Shown: positions 8,148 through 15,067, counted from the first letter of the stretch. The stretch: 18,099 nucleotides of DNA from Clostridium sp. UBA6640 (GCF_002455975.1 NZ_DKLM01000118.1:4781-22879), one strand, 5' to 3'. Notes: generated by a model from the letters alone, not told the origin. Program-made: numbers and translations.

Positions 8148-8645
8148 ATGATGGAAATAAATAAAGAGGCCGTTGATAGAATAAAAAAAATTAAATGGTT
8201 TAAAAACTGTGGAAAGAAATTAGAAATACCACTTGTATATGATGTAAGTTATATAAAAGATATTAATAGTGTTATCAAGCATATCAGTACTACTAGGTGG
8301 GAAAATATAGGATTAGAGGAACAAAATAAGTTAACAGCTTATTTATTTAAGAATCACCCAGACAAATATCACCAAGTGTGGAACTGTATAGTAAAGGATA
8401 TAAAAGGAACTATATTGGCTGATATTAAAGATAATGTTATAAGTATGGCTAATGAATTCAATCTAGATGAAGAATCAATAATAATTCAGATAGAATGGGA
8501 TATCCTTGGTATAATAATGGCATATACTTATTGCGATTATATGGAACCAACTTTCTATAAAGAAATACTCAAAATTTATGAAAATGGCAATATTCCTTGT
8601 GGGTGGAAGGGAACGTATCCTAATGGCAAAATAATAATTTACTAG
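8148..8645 (+). CDS. Probable immunity protein for the SHH nuclease
   Basis: The reading frame is open from a GTG at 8136, but GAGG at 8138-8141 fits ATG at 8148 (6-base spacer) or 8151 (9-base), giving 165 or 164 residues. The protein is soluble, acidic-helical and has no signal peptide. Its C terminus, GNIPCGWKGTYPNGKIIIY, is a pattern I associate with small immunity-type proteins next to Rhs/CDI toxins, but I cannot name the family. Position directly after the toxin stop, with a ribosome binding site inside the toxin gene, is the main evidence for immunity function. Confidence 0.7.
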   Translation: MMEINKEAVDRIKKIKWFKNCGKKLEIPLVYDVSYIKDINSVIKHISTTRWENIGLEEQNKLTAYLFKNHPDKYHQVWNCIVKDIKGTILADIKDNVISMANEFNLDEESIIIQIEWDILGIIMAYTYCDYMEPTFYKEILKIYENGNIPCGWKGTYPNGKIIIY

Positions 8646-8663
8646 GAGAATGGAGGACCTAAT

Positions 8664-9062
8664 ATGTGCAATGGTGATTTCGCAATATATTCTTCAACAA
8701 TGACAAATGACTTATTTAAAATATTAGAAATTAGGTTTGAAGAAACATCAGAGGTAGAAAGACAAATAATATCTGCATTTGTATTTGGTATGATTAATGC
8801 ATATGCACTAGAGAAAAAAGTCGAACCGCCTAAGGTACATGGGACGATGATTAGCATATTAATAAGTAAATTTAAATATTCAGAAAAGCAGGCATGTGAA
8901 TTTGCACAAACATTAATAAATAGCACCAATAGAGAATATCATCCAACTATGTATACTATTATCCATAGAGGGATACAAGCCTATTATGATTATAAAGAAA
9001 CTAAAGAAAAAGAAGTATACGATAATTTAACATATATCATCGATACTATAGTAAGTAATTAG
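8664..9062 (+). CDS. Immunity protein, Imm48-like
   Basis: This 132-residue helical protein has VERQIISAFVFGMINAYAL in its first half and the conserved-looking INSTNREYHPTMYTIIHRG near residues 91-109. I recognise this combination as resembling the Imm48 family of polymorphic-toxin immunity proteins; this is from memory. GGAGG at 8652-8656 is 7 bases before the ATG. It lies 18 bases after the first immunity gene, so both probably share a transcript ending at the terminator at 9189-9230. It may protect against a toxin whose gene has been lost, or act with its neighbour against the SHH nuclease. Confidence 0.7.
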   Translation: MCNGDFAIYSSTMTNDLFKILEIRFEETSEVERQIISAFVFGMINAYALEKKVEPPKVHGTMISILISKFKYSEKQACEFAQTLINSTNREYHPTMYTIIHRGIQAYYDYKETKEKEVYDNLTYIIDTIVSN

Positions 9063-9188
9063 TATAATGTTCTTAACTACAAAATTACAATATCTCTGAT
9101 TTCATAATAAAAGATATAAGTAAAGCATATAGAAATCAATGAATAAAATAAAAAACTTCTTAATTGTAATAATTAATTTGAAAGATGA

Positions 9189-9230
9189 AATGAACCAACT
9201 GAAATTAAGTAGGCTGGTTCATTATTTTTT
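9189..9230 (+). terminator. Cassette terminator repeat, copy 1
   Basis: AATGAACCA (9189-9197) pairs with TGGTTCATT (9215-9223), followed by A and six Ts. The loop contains GAAATTAAGTAGG, shared with the other copies. The conserved block starts at AAAGATG (about 9181). It ends cassette A. Confidence 0.85.
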
Positions 9231-9240
9231 AGTAATATAT

Positions 9241-9309
9241 AATATAATAATATCTTCTTTAGGAAAGTATCAAGAAATATTAGATAGGGGATTCCATTTT
9301 AATAAATAA
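9241..9309 (+). pseudogene. Possible C-terminal tail of a lost toxin, cassette B
   Basis: One frame reads 22 codons ending LGKYQEILDRGFHFNK and a TAA at 9307-9309, 15 bases before the immunity gene at 9325. This is where a toxin stop codon would be expected, and the peptide looks coding rather than random. Everything upstream has been replaced by the terminator repeat. It is too short for family assignment. Confidence 0.35.
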
Positions 9310-9324
9310 GGAAGTGAAAAATAT

Positions 9325-9540
9325 ATGTTGGAAAAATTAACAAGAGAAGAACTGATAAGTTTAGTAAGCAAAATAGTAGAATGTGAAGGAACAGAAGAAG
9401 AGATTGATGAAATGATAGAAGTTGTAGAAAGAAATGTTCCACATCCAGAGGTAAGTGATTTAATATATTGGAATGAAAAAGACCTTACTCCTGAACAAAT
9501 AGTAGATATAGCATTAGCTTATAAACCAATACAACTTTAG
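9325..9540 (+). CDS. Colicin/pyocin DNase immunity protein homologue (Im9-like)
   Basis: This 71-residue acidic protein resembles the four-helix immunity proteins of nuclease colicins (Colicin_Pyocin family; Im2, Im7, Im8, Im9). The N-terminal LTREELISLVSKIVE matches helix I. EGTEEEIDEMIEVVE matches the acidic helix II that gives specificity. HPEVSDLIYW (40-49) matches the HPSGSDLIYYP helix III signature, with D45, Y48 and W49 at the toxin-contact positions. Family members bind and block HNH DNase domains. No such toxin remains nearby except a possible tail at 9241-9309, so this is an orphan immunity gene. AAGGAAG just upstream (about 9308-9314) is a good ribosome binding site. Confidence 0.85.
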   Translation: MLEKLTREELISLVSKIVECEGTEEEIDEMIEVVERNVPHPEVSDLIYWNEKDLTPEQIVDIALAYKPIQL

Positions 9541-9689
9541 AAGTTAAATTTACTGACATCTTACTGCATAAATAGCAATGATGTAGATGTATAATTAAAG
9601 AGAACATTGAAAGAACTATAAATTTAATGATAGTAATAAAATAGCTAACTGCATAATATTAATAATGTAGTTTTTGTATAATAGATATT
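9541..9689. other. Intercassette spacer with degenerate palindromes
   Basis: No ORF is visible. It holds two copies of a CTGCAT...ATGTAG mini-palindrome (9564-9586 and 9649-9670) and AGAACTATAAATTTAA at 9612-9627. The same 16 bases recur at 9735-9750, where the Rhs core fragment ends. A TATAAT at 9677-9682 has no clear -35 partner. Confidence 0.45.
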
Positions 9690-9749
9690 TTGATAGAGTT
9701 AGCAAGAAATGTTTGGGGAGCAAGTTTAATAAGTAGAACTATAAATTTA
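9690..9749 (+). pseudogene. Rhs core fragment, about 20 codons
   Basis: One frame reads IELARNVWGASLISRTIN, which matches the Rhs core of the gene at 13016 (QELATNVWGTSLISRTIN), and the DNA matches closely over the same stretch. It is joined out of frame to unrelated pretoxin coding sequence that starts about 9752, so it is a recombination scar. Confidence 0.7.
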
Positions 9750-9754
9750 AAAAT

Positions 9755-10324
9755 ATGCCTAAAACAGATGTTTCAATTCCAGTATCAGAAATAGCAAAGA
9801 CCTCAAAGAATGCTGTTAGTAAGGGGCCAAGTAAAATTCAGTTGACAGCTTCAGGAGATAATTTAGGTAATATGCTTAAGGGGGCGACTGAAGCTAATTT
9901 TTATGTTGGACCTGAAGGACATGCGTCTACAACTATAAGAGAATATGATATATACAAAAATGCAGAGTACGCAAGAGGTGCTTTGATTTAAAATACTCCT
10001 AGAGCTAAAAGAAAAGCGATGGCAATAGGTGTATATGATTTAGAAAGTGGTAATGTTATTGCTGATTTTGCTGAAGAAATACCAAATAATATAAATTCAC
10101 AGCTTATAAATAAAGCAAAGCAAATAGGGGGAGTAGGTTCAAAAGGAGTTAATAGAAAAAATACAGTTGGTGCATGCGCGGAATTTAGAAGTGTAAATCA
10201 ACTGTTAAATACAGGAAATTATATTGAAGATATAAGATTTACAAAAGCAGTAAGACCGAGAACGGGAGAGGTAAAACCTACATGTAATAATTGCTTGGAG
10301 GTATTTGGTAATCCATATAAATAG
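9755..10324 (+). pseudogene. Rhs pretoxin plus YwqJ-like deaminase toxin, interrupted by a stop
   Basis: Two ORFs, 9755-9991 and 10019-10324, lie in the same frame and are split only by TAA at 9989-9991, so they are one damaged gene. The first part has ASGDNLGNMLKGA, nearly identical to the pretoxin linker in the Rhs gene at 13169. The second part is a nucleic-acid or nucleotide deaminase of the YwqJ-like toxin group: GVYDLESG, then NTVGACAEFRSVNQLL with the catalytic Cys-Ala-Glu (10175-10183), then VKPTCNNC with the zinc-binding CxxC (codons at 10283 and 10292). The catalytic set is complete, so the only visible damage is the stop and the missing N-terminal shell. The ATG at 10019 has no ribosome binding site. 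Confidence 0.8.
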
Positions 10325-10334
10325 GAGGCTAAAA

Positions 10335-10787
10335 ATGAGAATAACAGAATTTGATTTAGAAATCGAAGATTTAGAATGGTATGCGATTGATGGTGATGAT
10401 AATATTGCACAATTTACAACTGGAGGCACAGGACGTGTACCGGAATTTATTTGTGAATCTAGAGAAAATTTGGACATAGTGTGTGAATATTTTGATGCAC
10501 TAAGTATTTATATTGCAGAAGCTAAGCTTATTAATAAGTCAGTTGCGGAATATCCAAGTGATAATTATCTTGAGGAATGTATAAATATGACCCGAAAAGG
10601 TATTTTTTGTTACGATGTTTCAAATGGGAAGGAGCATTTACAAGATTACCAATTGGTTAGTAAACCGGATAAAGAATTATATTTATCAGATTTACCAAAG
10701 CAAATACAAGAAATACTTATAAATTATAGAATAAATAATACGTGTTTTAGTAAAGAAGAGTGTATTAGTGTAGTTTCTGCATATTAA
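10335..10787 (+). CDS. Probable immunity protein for the YwqJ-like deaminase
   Basis: The frame is open from 10305, but AGGAGG at 10323-10328 overlaps the toxin stop and lies 6 bases before ATG 10335, giving 150 residues starting MRITEFDLEIEDLEWYAIDG. The protein is acidic and soluble, with FTTGGTGRVPEF in its first third. I do not recognise a named family. Position immediately after the deaminase, as in other deaminase-immunity pairs, is the basis for the call. The gene remains intact although its toxin is broken. Confidence 0.75.
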   Translation: MRITEFDLEIEDLEWYAIDGDDNIAQFTTGGTGRVPEFICESRENLDIVCEYFDALSIYIAEAKLINKSVAEYPSDNYLEECINMTRKGIFCYDVSNGKEHLQDYQLVSKPDKELYLSDLPKQIQEILINYRINNTCFSKEECISVVSAY

Positions 10788-10904
10788 TTGTATTAGAAGA
10801 TATTAAAAAGAGTAAAATCTTGAAATAATAATGTTTGTGAATCTAAATGTAAAATAGTATTTAAGGTAACTACAAAATAATAAACTAAGAAGTATAAAAG
10901 ATGA

Positions 10905-10945
10905 AATGAATCAGCTAAAATTAAGTAGGCTGGTTCATTATTTTT
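10905..10945 (+). terminator. Cassette terminator repeat, copy 2
   Basis: AATGAATCAGC (10905-10915) pairs with GCTGGTTCATT (10929-10939) through 11 pairs including one G-U, followed by A and five Ts. It ends cassette C. The similarity to copy 3 runs on downstream to about 11045. Confidence 0.85.
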
Positions 10946-11044
10946 GGTAGCTAAATAAGTACCTGTGATTGATAAAGTACTTCCTAGGTGATCGACGCTA
11001 ATACCTTTAGGACCTAGTAAGAAAAGGATATAAGAGATGTATAA

Positions 11045-11325
11045 TACTATGACAAAGATTCTGAATTGACTAATCTTAAGCTAATGAAAAGGGAAGAGCT
11101 CCAATTGATAGTGATGGAAGGCCCATACAACTACAGCACTTAATACAACAAGAACCAGGAGTGATGGTAGAAACATTAGAAACTATCTATCAAAAGTATA
11201 CTAATCAACTTCATGGATTAGTTGTAGATGGTGAAAGTTTTAGAAATAACCCAATATTAGAAAAGCAGTATGATAATTTTAGAAGTAAATATTGGAGATC
11301 TAGATATAGAGACTTTATTAAATAG
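11045..11325 (+). pseudogene. LHH-type HNH nuclease toxin fragment, frameshifted and with a changed catalytic motif
   Basis: The frame ≡ stop at 11323-11325 reads back to 11080 as EKGRAPIDSDGRPIQL, QHLIQQEPGVMVETLE, then LHGLVVDG and YWRSRYRDFIK. This matches the LHH family of HNH/Endo VII toxins (GKAPI..DG..I.LHH). Here the first His of LHH is Gln (CAG at 11134-11136). The expected preceding residues TNLKLMK lie in another frame (11069-11089), so one base seems to be lost in the A/G run near 11087-11093. The upstream part is missing. The fragment stops 14 bases before a SUKH immunity gene, as in an original toxin-immunity pair. Confidence 0.75.
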
Positions 11326-11339
11326 GAGGAAGAGATTTA

Positions 11340-11759
11340 ATGCAAGAAAAAATAATAGGTATAATAGAGGAGTATTCAGAGGATGGAGATTTTATTGGAA
11401 ATATATCATATGATAATTTAATTACTGTAGCTGAAAAGGAGTTAGGGTTTAATATACCAAGTCAATACAAATGGTTTATAAAGAATTATGGACAAGGTGG
11501 AATAGGAGCAGTGCAAATACTAGGTATATCTAAAGCAAATAGAGCAGTTTTTAAGGATATTACATTGGAATATCGAAATTATGGATTGTCGACTAATTTA
11601 ATAGTAGTAGAAAATTGTGATGAATGGTTGTATTGTATAGATATAAATAATGGAAAAATAATTGCATGGGATAGAATAAGTGGAGTATTAGGTGAGCGAT
11701 ACAATACATTTTTAGATTTCTTAGCTGATAGATTCAATGATGAAATAGAAAATATGTAG
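11340..11759 (+). CDS. SUKH (SMI1/KNR4) superfamily immunity protein
   Basis: The 139 residues fit a SUKH domain. An N-terminal helix leads into the signature AEKELGFNIPSQYKWFIKNY (about 32-51), then GGIGAVQILGI, a strand with LIVVENCDEWLYCIDI, and IIAWDR. SUKH-1 proteins such as Bacillus YobK neutralise diverse nuclease toxins and often follow HNH toxins. AGGAGGA at 11324-11330 overlaps the stop of the LHH fragment and lies about 9 bases before the ATG. The immunity gene is intact while its presumed toxin is dead. Confidence 0.85.
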   Translation: MQEKIIGIIEEYSEDGDFIGNISYDNLITVAEKELGFNIPSQYKWFIKNYGQGGIGAVQILGISKANRAVFKDITLEYRNYGLSTNLIVVENCDEWLYCIDINNGKIIAWDRISGVLGERYNTFLDFLADRFNDEIENM

Positions 11760-11901
11760 AAAAAATTGATAAGATAAAGTCTAAATATATAACGAAGAGT
11801 AAGCTAACTGCATAAAAAATACTAATTGTAAATTATAATTAAATCAATAAGGGTAAGAAAAATTTAAACCGCATAATTTAAGTAATGCAGTGAAAGAAGT
11901 T

Positions 11902-11945
11902 AAAAAGGATTAATATTTCATTAATTGGAGCATTAATCTTTTTTT
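11902..11945 (+). terminator. Intrinsic terminator after the SUKH immunity gene
   Basis: GGATTAAT (11907-11914) pairs with ATTAATCT (11932-11939) around a loop of about 17 bases. It is preceded by As and followed by a run of seven Ts. It differs in sequence from the four-copy cassette terminator. Confidence 0.7.
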
Positions 11946-12220
11946 CTTGTAATGAAATATCTTTAAAAGCTAATATAAGGAGGCTTATGAAAACACCGCA
12001 AGCTGAAAGCTAAGGAAATACTAGCGTTCTTAATTCCACTTGAAATCGAGGAGCAAAAAGAACAAATAATATGTAATAGGTAAATCAATTGCACTCAGAA
12101 GTAAAAAAAATTGAAAAGATGAAACATATAAATAATGGAACTCAAGACTAGAAAAGAGCAACGGGAGGATATGGGGCATAAGGAATTAAACTAATAGTAT
12201 AAATATCTTCTAAAGCTAAA

Positions 12221-12280
12221 AGAAAATATCGTTAAAAGCGAAATATTGATACTAGATTAATGCTGATATTTTCTGTTTTA
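12221..12280 (+). terminator. Long hairpin, possible terminator upstream of an orphan immunity gene
   Basis: A perfect 10-bp inverted repeat, AGAAAATATC (12221-12230) and GATATTTTCT (12265-12274), encloses 34 bases with partial internal pairing and is followed by GTTTTAAT. The T tract is weak, so it could instead be a structured leader of the gene at 12333. Confidence 0.45.
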
Positions 12281-12332
12281 ATATAAGGTGATAAAAGGTT
12301 GAAATAGTTCCTAATAGGAGGATTGATATAAA

Positions 12333-12761
12333 ATGAGTATATTAAAACAATTAAGTAATAGATTTTCTTTAGATGTTGTTAAAGAAGCAGCAGCCAAAGA
12401 GGATATAGAATTACTAAAGATAAAATCATCAATAGAAGTCCCAGAAGAATATATAGAAATAGTAAAAGAAAATACTGAACTTGAAATATGTGTAGATGGA
12501 GAAGTGTATATTAGAATATGGGGACCAAAAGGATGTAATGAATTGAATGAAGCTTATAATATTCAGAAATATTTACCTGAATCATTGGCTATAGGAGATG
12601 ATGAAGGAGGGGGAGCATTGATGTATTTATATGGTAATGAAGGATTCGGGATATATTTATGTAGATTCGGAGATTTAGATATAGATGAGGCTATAAAAAT
12701 ATCACCAAGTTTAAAGGATTTATTAATTAATAATGTTGGTATTGATGTATTAACTGCATAA
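12333..12761 (+). CDS. Orphan SUKH-like immunity protein
   Basis: This 142-residue protein is predicted to be a SMI1/KNR4-like immunity protein. IEVPEEYIEIVKENTEL (about 34-50) fits the helix of the domain, IRIWGPKGCNELNEAYNIQ follows, and the glycine-rich GDDEGGGALMYLYGNEGFG with CRFGDLDID matches the C-terminal SUKH strands. AGGAGG at 12316-12321 is 11 bases before the ATG. No toxin remains upstream. The last codons and stop (LTA-stop) overlap a copy of the GCAT palindrome (12754-12775), so the repeat contributes to the C terminus. Confidence 0.75.
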   Translation: MSILKQLSNRFSLDVVKEAAAKEDIELLKIKSSIEVPEEYIEIVKENTELEICVDGEVYIRIWGPKGCNELNEAYNIQKYLPESLAIGDDEGGGALMYLYGNEGFGIYLCRFGDLDIDEAIKISPSLKDLLINNVGIDVLTA

Positions 12762-12822
12762 TTTCAATAATACAGTAAGTTGTAACTAAAAGAAAAAATA
12801 AATATATATTATGACTAAGAAT

Positions 12823-12862
12823 AGAATCAATACTTGAAATGAGAAGCATTGATTCTATTTTT
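12823..12862 (+). terminator. Intrinsic terminator of cassette E
   Basis: AGAATCAAT (12823-12831) pairs perfectly with ATTGATTCT (12848-12856); flanking AT/AT pairs extend it to 11 bp, and inner CTT/AAG adds three more. It runs into ATTTTTA. Confidence 0.8.
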
Positions 12863-12891
12863 ATGTAAAGAAATAGAGAGGGTTAGAGGTA

Positions 12892-13015
12892 ATGCATGAA
12901 ATAATTGAGAACTTCAAAATAGGTCTAATTGAGTATGATAAGCTTCATAAAATAATAAATAAAGATAGCTACTGAAAATAAATACAATGATGAAGAGATA
13001 AGAATAATAAAATAG
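12892..13015 (+). pseudogene. Possible frameshifted small ORF before the Rhs core
   Basis: ATG at 12892, shortly after AGAGG (12885-12889), opens 27 codons (MHEIIENFKIGLIEYDKLHK and seven more) ending in TGA. A second frame overlapping the end reads IATENKYNDEEIRIIK to TAG at 13013-13015. Joined by one shift they make a plausible short acidic protein, perhaps the stump of an immunity gene. No family is recognised. Confidence 0.3.
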
Positions 13016-13168
13016 GTACAAGGTAATATAACAAACTATCTATATAATGAAGATAATGTTATATTAGAAGCGGATAAAGATGGACAGGAACTCGCAACAA
13101 ATGTTTGGGGAACAAGTTTAATAAGCAGAACTATAAATGAAAAAGATAGTGATATAACTGCTTACTAT

Positions 13169-14530
13169 ATGTATAATGGACATGCAGATGTAACAAAACT
13201 TCTAAATAGCAATGGAGATATATTAGCGAGCTATTATTATGATGCTTTTGGAAACATTTTAGAAGAAACAGGCTCTATAGATAACCCATATAGATATTCA
13301 GGCTATGAATATGATAGTGAAACTGGTAAGTACTACTTAAAAGCTAGAATGTATGACCCAGTAACAGCAAGATTTATGCAAGAAGACACCTATAGAGGAA
13401 ACGATGAAGATCCATTAAGTTTAAATCTATATACTTATTGTCATAATAATCCAATAGAATACTATGATCCAACAGGACACTGGGCTTGGCATGTGATAGG
13501 TGCTGCTGTGGGAGCAGTAGCAGGTGCTGGAATTAATTTAGTAGCCGACTATTTAGACGACGGGAAAATCAATAGAGGTGCAAAATCCTACCTAAAAGCT
13601 GCGGGAGTTGGAGCCTTAGTAGGAGCAACTCTTGGATATGGGTATGGAGCATATGTAGCAACTGCATCACTAAGTGGAATTCCAATGATAGCAGGAATGG
13701 CAGCCTATGGAATGGCAGATAGCTTACTAGGTGATATAATATACAATGGTGGAGACATAAATGTAACCAAAGCAATAGATCAAGGAATAAAATATGGAGC
13801 AGCTGAAGCAGGTTCTCAAGCTTTCCAATATGCTATGGCAAAAATACCAATACCAAAAGCAAAAATGTCATTTAAAGAAGTAACAGCCAGCTTCAAAAAA
13901 CAAGCAGTACAAGATGTTAAAGCTGTTATGAAAAATGTTTCAAACATTGTATCTGCTATAAAATCAAATACTGGAACTATTTTTGGCGGACTTAACAATG
14001 CAGTTCCAGAAGTACCAAGCAGTGTACCTAACGGTAATGCATCTCAGGGATTAAAAACACCAGTAAATAAAGGGGCATCATATAATTTACCAGCTTCAGG
14101 AGATAGCTTAGGTAATATGCTTAAGGGGGCGCCAGACCCTAAAATAAAGACATGGAATGAATTCCAATCAGCAAATGCAGGTAAGTATGACAATGCAGGA
14201 ATGAGCGATGGCTGGGCACAATATAAGCAAAAAAATGGAATTGGGGTGAAAACTACAACAACTGGTAACCATGGTAATTCATTATTAAATTCAAATACTA
14301 ATTATGGATATTCTTTAGTTAACAAAGATACGGGAGAAATATTAAAATTTGGGGAGACAATACATCCTAACAGCAGATATACAAGAGAGTATTTAAATAA
14401 TAATAATGCCATAATGAATATTATGGATAGTGGTAGTAAAGTAGATATACATAATTGGCAACATGATATGATAGAGTACTATTTTGATAAATATAAGATA
14501 CTACCACCATTAAATAAAAGTAGATGGTAA
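13169..14530 (+). CDS. 5'-truncated Rhs/WapA protein with GIY-YIG-like C-terminal toxin
   Basis: The frame is open from 13016, directly after TAG, and begins in the middle of an Rhs core (GNITNYLYNEDNVILEADKD). The first ATG (13169) has no ribosome binding site, so the gene is probably a silent fragment. Residues 1-105 from that ATG are the end of the Rhs core, with YYLKARMYDPVTARFMQED and NPIEYYDPTGHW. Residues about 107-192 are a Gly/Ala-rich pretoxin region with likely membrane-inserting helices. A linker with GGLNNAVPEVPSSVPNG and ASGDSLGNMLKGA follows. The toxin covers about 325-453. YGYSLV (379-384), KFGET (393-397), R403 and E436 resemble the GIY...YIG, Arg and Glu of GIY-YIG (URI) nucleases, and the end PPLNKSRW is a recurring ending in such Rhs toxins from memory. 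The toxin domain is uninterrupted. Confidence 0.75.
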   Translation: MYNGHADVTKLLNSNGDILASYYYDAFGNILEETGSIDNPYRYSGYEYDSETGKYYLKARMYDPVTARFMQEDTYRGNDEDPLSLNLYTYCHNNPIEYYDPTGHWAWHVIGAAVGAVAGAGINLVADYLDDGKINRGAKSYLKAAGVGALVGATLGYGYGAYVATASLSGIPMIAGMAAYGMADSLLGDIIYNGGDINVTKAIDQGIKYGAAEAGSQAFQYAMAKIPIPKAKMSFKEVTASFKKQAVQDVKAVMKNVSNIVSAIKSNTGTIFGGLNNAVPEVPSSVPNGNASQGLKTPVNKGASYNLPASGDSLGNMLKGAPDPKIKTWNEFQSANAGKYDNAGMSDGWAQYKQKNGIGVKTTTTGNHGNSLLNSNTNYGYSLVNKDTGEILKFGETIHPNSRYTREYLNNNNAIMNIMDSGSKVDIHNWQHDMIEYYFDKYKILPPLNKSRW

Positions 14531-14543
14531 ACGGAGTGATAAT

Positions 14544-14939
14544 ATGGATTTAAATATTAATTCACCATCATATTATAAGGATATTTATGGTATTGATGAT
14601 GATGTTTATAGAATGTGTAGAAATATCATGATTTTTATGAAGGATAAGAAATATAGTGACATTATAGATATTATAGCTATAACTCCAGTAATAGCACCAG
14701 AAGATTTGGATGTTGATCCTAAATGGAGAAATAGTATTAATTACAAAATTAAATATAGATTAATTGATATTAGAAAGAGTATAGATTTTGAAGAGTATGT
14801 TAACTCAGATATTGATAATAAGTGTAGATTAATTGTTAATAATATTTTAGCATCTGTAAAAGCTATTAGTCGTAAAGGAAAATTGGATTATGACAAGTTC
14901 CAAAAGGATTTATTAGAGTTTCTAGAAATTGAAATGTAG
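14544..14939 (+). CDS. Probable immunity protein for the GIY-YIG-like toxin (Imm44-like)
   Basis: A 131-residue soluble, mainly helical protein. It starts 13 bases after the Rhs stop with GGAG at 14533-14536, 7 bases before the ATG. Visible landmarks are NSPSYYKDIYGIDDDVYRMC, the central DIIDIIAITPVIAPEDLD and a C-terminal ILASVKAISRKGKLDY. The pattern reminds me of Imm44-type immunity proteins, but this assignment is weak; the position after the toxin is the firmer evidence. It is followed by a mini-palindrome and the third cassette terminator. Confidence 0.65.
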   Translation: MDLNINSPSYYKDIYGIDDDVYRMCRNIMIFMKDKKYSDIIDIIAITPVIAPEDLDVDPKWRNSINYKIKYRLIDIRKSIDFEEYVNSDIDNKCRLIVNNILASVKAISRKGKLDYDKFQKDLLEFLEIEM

Positions 14940-15035
14940 TCCAAATATGGATACAAAAAGATGATGTTAAAAACTGCAAGAAAATTAATTTTATAAAAAC
15001 ATTATAAGAAAAAGAAAAGTTAATAAAAAATATGA

Positions 15036-15056
15036 TGCATAATTTCAATAATGCAG
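15036..15056. repeat. GCAT...ATGC mini-palindrome (best copy)
   Basis: TGCATAATTTCAATAATGCA can form a short hairpin. Related copies lie at 9564-9586, 9649-9670, about 11806-11830, 11871-11890, 12754-12775 and a degenerate one at about 16597-16618. Nearly all are downstream of an immunity gene; here and at 16597 the palindrome directly precedes the cassette terminator. Confidence 0.65.
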
Positions 15057-15067
15057 TGAAAAGATGA

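Larger units (their letters stand above)
11760..12332. other. 573-base degenerate region with palindromes, terminators and a broken small ORF
   Basis: No convincing gene is present. It holds a partial (about 11806-11830) and a good (11871-11890) copy of the GCAT...ATGC mini-palindrome, then two terminator-like hairpins (separate entries). A small broken ORF begins at ATG 11987 after AAGGAGG (11978-11983): it stops after eight codons, but a shifted frame reads RKLKAKEILAFLIPLEIEEQ and ends at about 12081. This could be a decayed immunity gene. The remainder is dense in stop codons and holds nothing I recognise. Confidence 0.5.

Noticed and set aside
8642..8929. Reverse-strand ORF opposite the Imm48-like gene
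   Set aside because: Fully opposite a gene with a strong ribosome binding site; no motifs or translation signals of its own.
9541..12775. CRISPR array formed by the short palindromes
   Set aside because: Copies are few, diverged and hundreds of bases apart, with no regular spacers and no cas genes.
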